Assembly (NCBI GenBank): GCA_916610825.1
Contig: OU744449.1
Coordinates: 13,658,452-13,722,451, forward strand
Length of the DNA: 64,000 nt
Origin: Haliclystus octoradiatus
Taxonomy: Eukaryota; Cnidaria; Staurozoa; Stauromedusae; Haliclystidae
Direction of reading: 5' to 3'
Shown: piece by piece, positions 61,101 through 64,000 of the stretch
Numbering within the stretch: position 1 is the first letter of the stretch
How the letters are laid out: each line of letters begins with the position of its first letter
Translations under genes and position numbers: made by a program
Notes under the pieces: generated by a model
The model's database searches: none
Told to the model about the DNA's origin: nothing
What the model saw: the letters and a program-made list of their open reading frames with translations, nothing else

Positions 61101-64000
61101 CATTTTTCACATTTCCAAAAATGTTCTGTGTTCTGTTGCCGAACATCGACAGGGTGCCAAACGATAGAACATTGGAAATTTATTTAACAAACATTGCTTT
61201 CGTTTTATTGAGATCGTTCCTATATTTGAAAACATGATCCTTTTGCCTATGATTGCTGTCAATACCACCATCAGGAATTCAATAGTCAGAAAATTTATGA
61301 TTGTAATATAAAAAATGATATTTAATTGAAATCTAAATAGGCCTACAGTTTTAGCAGTTCAATTGTGAAAGTTGAATTTACTAAAATTTAAATACTATAT
61401 AGAGATAAACAGAAAATATAACTATACTCCAATACTTTTTATGCGAGTTTAATTATGGTTTAATCCATGTGATTAACATAGATGTTTGCCGTCACGATCT
61501 TCAATTCGCTACCAGGCAACAACCAATCACAGAGCAGAGACGAGAATATCCAGTATAACAAGATAACAAGAAGTATCACAGTATAACAAGAAAGGCAGTC
61601 TTATCTTACCTATTTTTAGTTTCGCTTCCCATTTTGTATTTGAATATGTGACCACATGACCCATAGCCAATGTGATTTTGTGGCTTGATTTCTGTTTCAA
61701 TAACTACAAGAAAAATTGATTGTAGTATTGTAATTATTATTGTATTGAAAAAGTATTGAAATTATAACAGCAACAATCAGCTACTGAAAAATTCAAGATA
61801 CTCATCAATCATGAAAACAATAATGTTATTTGGAAGGACAAACTTTAACTCGCTAAGGTAATATTCATTGTTACTTTAGTTACCGATTAAATGATAAGAT
61901 TGAGGCAATAAATAAACTTCTGACAACCAGGTATTGCTTATGTTTCCAACATTTCCGTTGTACACGGCTAGATTATAGAGTTAGTAGATGAAAAGTTGTC
62001 ATGTTTTCCATTATATATTCTTTAGAGTTTGATTGGATTAAAACTTTGACAAATATATTTATCTATGCAGAAACAGGATTAAATCAAAAGATTTCAGTTG
62101 ACGCAGTTTTAACATGGCATTAAATTAAATTCACAATTAAACAGAGTGATGTGATTCCCTGCATTAATTAAAATTGATAAAATAAGGTGCCTTTATTAGC
62201 AGTACTTCTATAAATAGAAAAATTGAAATATTCACAAACCCAGTGAATTGTGGTTGCAATGCTATTCAGGATGCTGTACAACGGTAGCACAATATTTACA
62301 TTACATTTACGAAGTGGATAATGTTCCGGCAGCCGGAATCCTGAATGCTAGAGATAATGTTCCGTGTGTCTTTTGCGCATGCGTAATGTGTTGTTTGCAA
62401 TGGATTTCTCTCACATTTGTTCACGATGCAATGGCGACGGATGGTCCTCTTCCTCGGTCACGTTAATAACAATTCTGTTCATCTATTTAATAATAGAATA
62501 TAAAATAATTTGAATTGAAAGTGCTAGAGGTTGAAAACACTTTATATGAGGGAGATGGATGCCACACCACACCGTTCTTCAAAACTTATAGAAAAAGCGA
62601 AGAAACTCGGCTTCGGTTTTGAGTTTCTGACTTTTGACTTTTGGTATACGACAAAATCAGAATTGGTAGGCCGCATATAGCATCAGTTACAGGAAAAGGG
62701 AACAACTAATAAGTAATTATCCAACATTATTAAAAATTAACAAAGTAAATTGTTAGGCTACATAAATATTCTCTGAAACCTAGAGAGCCAAATAAATGTC
62801 ACGACATTCAATTATTGAAAACGCTGGGTCGCATCGCGGAAAAGCTCCGATAAATCAAACACACAATAAAATGATTAATGCATAGATATGATGAATATCG
62901 TTTCTGTTTTATATTTATTCCAAACAGTCGATCCAATCTACAGTGTCGGTGCTATAATTTTTTTCACAAACTATTTAAGATTTTATTTGGGTCGATCGAC
63001 ACAGCCATGTTTACTATCTACATACGCATGCGCAAAGGAAACACGGAACATTATCTTTTGATGACAGCTTTCCGGCAGCCGGAACAATATCCACCGAGTT
63101 ACATTTAATCTATGTAATATAATATCTATGTAATGCAATAGCACATAAATGGCATTGAAAGGAATGAAATAAAATTCTTACTGTAGCGAGAGCGGTGAAT
63201 AGGCTTTGCCCATAGTCTTGCAGGTCCAAAATGCCAAACTTCATCTTCAGCATCAGGAATGTAAGCGTCGATAGTGTCTCCTTTTTCTTCCCAAACTCCT
63301 ACCATAGGTTTTAGCCATGCACTAGAACCTCTCAATTGTACAGCTCTAGAAATATCTACAACAGCAAAACAGTTATATAGTAATGACAAGAATATATTTC
63401 AGGCAATGTTGAAGCAAAACAAATAAACCAACCAAAGTAAGTGAATTCTTTGCCTGGATAAATCAATACAATGCATTGAATCATAGAATATCATGCAATC
63501 ATTACTCCGTCTTAATTATCAGCTAGACTTACTACTACAAACTTAGGAAAACAGTTCAATAAGTAGTCCAATTCTGGATAGCATACCTGCAGATTCACAC
63601 AATTTTGTAAGAAATGATTGTAAGAAACCATCAGAGAGGATCCTTTCATATGATGGTGCAACAAAAACATTATCCAGGCTGTTAGCTATTCTCCTCATTT
63701 GACCAACATCAATTGGATTACCAGCAGAAACGGTAAAGATATGTGTGCCTTTATTCTTCATCAAACTTGCAATTGTTTCTGGTAAAGCTCCACCATGTTT
63801 TATCTGCGTTTGAAGTCCATCAGAGACAAGTATAAGCAAACGAGGAATATTTTCTCGAGCTCCGTTAGGTCCAGAGAAAATTCTCCTTTCTGCTACTTCA
63901 AGAGCAACATCAATCCTACTTCTCCCACCTGGATACCGCAGTGACTGCACTCTCTCATTGAATGAGCTGACATCATCAAAATCGGATAATTGGATCACAG
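7032..64000 (-). CDS. giant vWA/LamG/EGF/mucin-repeat/ZP transmembrane protein (5' end outside window)
   Basis: I reconstruct eleven exons, in transcript order: 64000-63587 (partial), 63355-63182, 61703-61610, 61029-60740, 59256-59134, 59015-47445, 45256-45005, 42424-9522, 9105-8726, 8170-7794 and 7153-7032. Every junction is AG/GT with matching phase (1,1,2,1,1,1,1,0,2,1), and domain sequences continue across the joins. The visible product is 15,565 residues, about 1.5 MDa before glycans. Domain order is vWA (1-130), laminin-G/ConA-like (138-324), EGF (324-365), EGF_CA (365-404), acidic mucin array, Thr/Ser/Pro spacer (4222-4306), larger acidic mucin array, ZP domain (15205-15456), furin sites, transmembrane helix (15529-15549) and a 16-residue tail. 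ZP proteins of this layout are secretory membrane precursors that are cleaved and polymerise into extracellular filaments. A role in an egg coat, tunic, cuticle or mucus gel is my inference. I cannot name an orthologue. The signal peptide and the start of vWA should lie beyond 64000. Confidence 0.9.
7154..7793 (-). other. intron between ZP-C/furin exon and transmembrane exon
   Basis: This 640-bp intron has donor GTGAGT and acceptor CAG. It is AT-rich and includes a poly-T/A run near 7386-7395. I see no other feature in it. Confidence 0.8.
7794..8170 (-). CDS. exon encoding end of ZP-C, furin sites and external hydrophobic patch
   Basis: The exon begins by completing Gly of HGC and reads [10 protein letters not shown], then the stretch [11 protein letters not shown]. 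That stretch matches the penultimate strand of ZP-C modules such as uromodulin (LVYLHCEVYLCD). The last ZP cysteines are SRC and QGC (to residue 15456). RRKRS (15461-15465) follows and is a good consensus furin site. Next come a hydrophobic segment [11 protein letters not shown] (about 15476-15486) in the place of the external hydrophobic patch and a second basic site RRKQRS (15493-15498). In the ZP family, cleavage at the consensus site frees the patch and triggers polymerisation. The exon ends with a GTGAGT donor at 7793-7788. Confidence 0.9.
8171..8725 (-). other. intron within ZP-C
   Basis: This 555-bp intron has donor GTACGT, acceptor TTTCAG and phase 2. It is AT-rich. I see no gene or repeat family in it. 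Confidence 0.8.
8726..9105 (-). CDS. exon encoding the middle of the ZP domain (end of ZP-N and ZP-C)
   Basis: The exon starts ILNRLIPKR in phase 0 after acceptor TGTAG. It contains IPFSCVF, the last cysteine of ZP-N (pattern IPxxCxF/Y). The ZP-C part includes LYTDQTF, the [11 protein letters not shown] strand and ENCSATP, ending MLIQHG before a GTACGT donor. NCS is a possible N-glycosylation site. The next exon supplies the CTLD continuation, so the ZP core is unbroken across both introns. It is 380 nt, ending in phase 2. Confidence 0.93.
9106..9521 (-). other. intron between ZP-N and ZP-C exons
   Basis: This 416-bp intron, donor GTTAGT and acceptor TGTAG, is AT-rich with A- and T-runs. Nothing else is seen in it. 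Confidence 0.8.
9522..42424 (-). CDS. 32.9-kb single exon: giant acidic mucin array fused to ZP-N
   Basis: An uninterrupted sense frame of 32,903 nt runs from acceptor CAG (42427-42425) to donor AAG/GTTAGT. It completes one split codon and encodes 10,967 further residues. The N-terminal part is Thr/Ser/Pro-rich with two degenerate units holding PPPPP (42126-42300). About 513 units of 21 residues follow, each opening [12 protein letters not shown] and closing SVDASTAAP or a variant. Next come about 30 non-repeat residues and ZP-N, with [15 protein letters not shown] and [13 protein letters not shown] is a possible N-glycosylation site. Thr/Ser and Pro content suggests dense O-glycosylation. 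Each typical unit has five acidic and no basic or aromatic residues. All length variants among units are multiples of three. The frame and phases agree with a single coding exon. True length depends on the assembly of the repeats. Confidence 0.92.
9790..42125 (-). repeat. 63-bp coding tandem repeat array 1 (about 513 units)
   Basis: The near-identical 63-bp units differ at a few positions. On the + strand a unit reads GGTGCATCAGTTGGTGCAGC and so on. Main protein variants are at unit residue 15 (SVD, SVH, SVQ, SVY), S-to-E changes (SEH), VEE versus IEE, and a 24-bp insertion repeating QVEETEAP. About 33 units are replaced by a Cys-bearing 22-residue version, [17 protein letters not shown]. Blocks of 0.7-1.3 kb are duplicated again (offsets 711, 741, 867, 897, 1164 and 1290 bp), giving higher-order structure. 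The array lies entirely inside one coding exon. Confidence 0.96.
43988..44085. other. imperfect hairpin of about 98 bases in an intron
   Basis: GGTGCTTGAT (43989-43998) pairs perfectly with ATCAAGCACC (44075-44084), extended by one T-A pair. Inside, TGGTGC (44004-44009) pairs with GCACCA (44065-44070), with a small internal loop between the stems. The size resembles a microRNA precursor, but the loop is long (about 55 bases) and no conservation can be judged. It could equally be a transposon relic. Confidence 0.3.
44441..44814 (-). mobile_element. full-length tRNA-derived SINE
   Basis: A 374-bp insertion on the minus strand is flanked by perfect 12-bp direct repeats TGAGACACTGTA (44429-44440 and 44815-44826). 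Its head reads GGGGGATTAGCTCAGATGGC, with an A-box-like TTAGCTCAGATGG and a B-box-like GGTTCAAATCC about 50 bases later, the internal RNA polymerase III promoter of tRNA-derived SINEs. A non-tRNA body follows, ending GCCTTCGGTAGGG, then a short tail with a T-run. A second copy of the body lies at about 60.31-60.63 kb. It sits in an intron of the giant gene, in the same orientation as the gene. Confidence 0.88.
45005..45256 (-). CDS. spacer exon between the two mucin arrays
   Basis: This 252-nt exon is symmetrical (phase 1 to phase 1), with acceptor CAG and donor CAG/GTGAGC. It encodes about 84 residues rich in Thr, Ser, Pro and Met, including [27 protein letters not shown] and [13 protein letters not shown]. 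It has no cysteine and no known domain. The phases join the end of the 11.6-kb exon (GPGFPG) to the start of the 32.9-kb exon (EPSSVKP). It is not made of the 21-residue unit, so it separates the two arrays by non-repeat sequence. Confidence 0.82.
45257..47444 (-). other. intron between the 11.6-kb exon and the spacer exon
   Basis: This 2,188-bp AT-rich intron has donor GTATGT and acceptor CAG. It contains a small inverted repeat (ATTCAGAATTATTCAG near 46130 and a near match near 46203) and a GC-richer stretch at 46560-46850 that I do not recognise. A minus-strand frame at 46553-46786 lacks convincing splice sites. Confidence 0.7.
47445..59015 (-). CDS. 11.6-kb single exon: EGF_CA domain plus giant acidic mucin array
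   Basis: An exon of 11,571 nt, exactly 3,857 codons (phase 1 to phase 1), runs from acceptor TTCCAG to donor CAG/GTATGT. It opens with a calcium-binding EGF module: DIDEC, six cysteines ([12 protein letters not shown] then [12 protein letters not shown] and a final C after SEDKQT) and the CxNxxGSFxC motif linked to Asp/Asn hydroxylation. A short linker leads straight into about 181 units of the same 21-residue acidic repeat as the larger exon. Four Cys-bearing units lie only at the C-terminal end. The exon closes with a unique segment [18 protein letters not shown] domain and a mucin array in one exon suggest the array grew inside an ancestral EGF exon (inference). Confidence 0.93.
47497..58885 (-). 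repeat. 63-bp coding tandem repeat array 2 (about 181 units)
   Basis: It is the same unit as array 1 but with its own variant spectrum. SADPSTAAP units are frequent here and I did not see them in array 1, and SVQASTAAP units are common. Long stretches stay in strict 63-bp register. The landmark AGGTCCATC recurs at 52795, 53551 and 56386, at spacings of 756 and 2,835 bp, exactly 12 and 45 units. The four Cys-bearing units lie near 47620, 47870, 48380 and 49440, at the low-coordinate (C-terminal) end only. Confidence 0.95.
59134..59256 (-). CDS. exon encoding the first EGF-like domain
   Basis: This 123-nt exon is symmetrical in phase 1, a classic shuffled EGF exon. It reads [16 protein letters not shown], then [12 protein letters not shown] and a final cysteine after LQSDLSS, giving the six cysteines of an EGF fold. 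DVDVC resembles the calcium-binding DxDxC start, but the CxNxxGxF motif is weak ([10 protein letters not shown]), so calcium binding is less certain than for the next EGF. Acceptor CACAG, donor AAG/GTTTGT. Confidence 0.9.
59257..60739 (-). other. intron between the LamG-like and EGF exons
   Basis: This 1,483-bp AT-rich intron holds an old SINE copy near 60305-60630. A + strand frame of 113 codons (60010-60351) has no recognisable domain and runs into the SINE head, so I do not call it a gene. Confidence 0.75.
60305..60630 (+). mobile_element. degraded copy of the tRNA-derived SINE
   Basis: From AAATGAGTACCATCT to GCCTTCGGTAGGG the sequence follows the minus strand of the 44441-44814 SINE. 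Shared stretches include CCAGAGGGAATTGCATT, TAGCTGTGGCGCATCG and AAATCTGTTGAAATT. It is clearly older, and the tRNA-like head is barely recognisable, so the left boundary is approximate. It is antisense to the host gene. Confidence 0.78.
60740..61029 (-). CDS. exon encoding the second half of the laminin-G/ConA-like domain
   Basis: A 290-nt exon with acceptor CCCAG and donor CAG/GTAATA. It encodes strands typical of a concanavalin-like jelly roll: [37 protein letters not shown], then [17 protein letters not shown] and ARNFRVSS. The GEWYxLKxxVDGxxxxVYVNG pattern is characteristic of the LamG/DUF1080-like superfamily, which binds glycans or proteins. It starts in phase 2 and ends in phase 1. 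Confidence 0.85.
61030..61609 (-). other. intron within the LamG-like domain
   Basis: This 580-bp intron has donor GTAAGA and acceptor CCCAG. It contains a perfect 11-bp inverted repeat (61097-61107 with 61117-61127, nine-base loop) and the motif GCCAAACG repeated near 61087 and 61157, perhaps a relic of a foldback element. Confidence 0.7.
61610..61703 (-). CDS. short exon of the LamG-like domain
   Basis: A 94-nt exon with acceptor TTGTAG and donor TAG/GTAAGA. It encodes about 30 residues, [17 protein letters not shown] followed by [17 protein letters not shown] and GHIFKY fit the early strands of a ConA-like fold, and the phases (1 in, 2 out) join both neighbours in frame. Confidence 0.82.
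61704..63181 (-). other. intron with an inverted repeat pair
   Basis: This 1,478-bp intron has donor GTAAGA and acceptor TTGTAG. It holds the two arms of an inverted repeat (62303-62390 and 63021-63108). The + strand frames at 62248-62466 and 62878-63108 overlap these arms and look like chance frames. Confidence 0.75.
62303..63108. mobile_element. possible small DNA-transposon relic with long inverted ends
   Basis: An arm at 62303-62390 is mirrored in reverse complement at 63021-63108. Both contain GGATA(A/T)TGTTCCGGC, the palindromic core TTCCGGC(A/T)GCCGGAA, then GATAATGTTCCGTGT and TTTGCGCATGCGTA. The arms are diverged and about 630 bp apart. The middle carries no recognisable transposase, so this would be a non-autonomous element. 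No clean target duplication is visible. Confidence 0.5.
63182..63355 (-). CDS. exon encoding the start of the LamG/ConA-like domain
   Basis: A 174-nt symmetrical phase-1 exon, acceptor TTGTAG, donor ACA/GTAAGA. It encodes about 58 residues starting [10 protein letters not shown], with [16 protein letters not shown], the acidic [16 protein letters not shown] and [13 protein letters not shown]. Tryptophans and the following EIKP segment suit the first strands of a ConA-like domain. It directly follows the vWA exon. Confidence 0.82.
63587..64000 (-). CDS. partial vWA domain exon (continues beyond the window)
   Basis: The first complete codon starts at 63998. The 137 visible residues are the C-terminal two thirds of a von Willebrand factor A domain. 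VIQLSDFD is the central strand, [12 protein letters not shown] stands where many vWA domains have GGTxTGx[13 protein letters not shown] holds the MIDAS aspartate (residue 60), and [10 protein letters not shown] is followed by the final helix near [10 protein letters not shown]. The N-terminal DxSxS motif would lie outside. No Thr is present in the GGRSRID loop, only a Ser, so metal binding may be altered. Donor CAG/GTATGC, phase 1. Confidence 0.88.

Noticed and set aside
61551-61590. Direct repeats CAGTATAACAAG near a splice donor
   Set aside because: Two 12-bp copies (61551 and 61579) are probably a local slippage duplication, too short to interpret.
7032-64000. Two separate genes, one vWA/EGF/mucin and one mucin/ZP
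   Set aside because: The splice phases and sites join the 11.6-kb exon, the spacer exon and the 32.9-kb exon. Both arrays use the same unit, and I see no stop, terminal exon or new start between them. RNA could still overturn this.

Overview
The window is metazoan nuclear DNA. It has spliced genes with GT-AG introns of about 0.1 to 2.6 kb, extracellular animal domains (vWA, EGF, laminin-G-like, ZP), a Ty3/gypsy LTR element and a tRNA-derived SINE. The AT-rich non-coding DNA and modest introns suggest an invertebrate. A tunicate or another invertebrate deuterostome would fit, but nothing in the sequence proves it.

Layout. Positions 152-5316 hold a whole-looking, very young Ty3/gypsy retrotransposon on the + strand, with identical 186-bp LTRs and a 5-bp target duplication. 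About 1.7 kb of AT-rich DNA follows, in which I see no gene. From 7032 to the right edge (64000) I reconstruct one enormous gene on the minus strand. Its 5' end lies beyond the window. Eleven exons with matching phases give at least 46,700 nt of coding sequence and 15,565 residues. In protein order these are a vWA domain (partial), a laminin-G/concanavalin-like domain, two EGF domains (the second calcium-binding), a first giant mucin-like repeat array (exon 47445-59015, 11,571 nt), a small Thr/Ser/Pro spacer exon (45005-45256), a second and larger array (exon 9522-42424, 32,903 nt) that runs straight into a ZP domain, then furin-type sites, a transmembrane helix and a 16-residue tail.

The arrays are built from a 21-residue (63-bp) unit rich in Thr, Ser, Pro, Ala, Glu and Asp. 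There are about 513 units in the larger array and about 181 in the smaller, together roughly 44 kb or two thirds of the window. The sense frame stays open throughout. About 37 units are replaced by a Cys-containing version (C-x8-C). The protein is best read as a secreted or membrane-released, ZP-polymerised giant acidic mucin of an extracellular coat or gel. The 32.9-kb coding exon is the most unusual object in the window.

The introns carry a full-length tRNA-derived SINE (44441-44814, 12-bp target duplication), an older copy of the same family near 60.3-60.6 kb in the opposite orientation, and an inverted repeat pair (62303-63108) that looks like a small DNA-transposon relic. The very long open frames on the + strand across the arrays are by-products of the 63-bp periodicity and are not annotated as genes.
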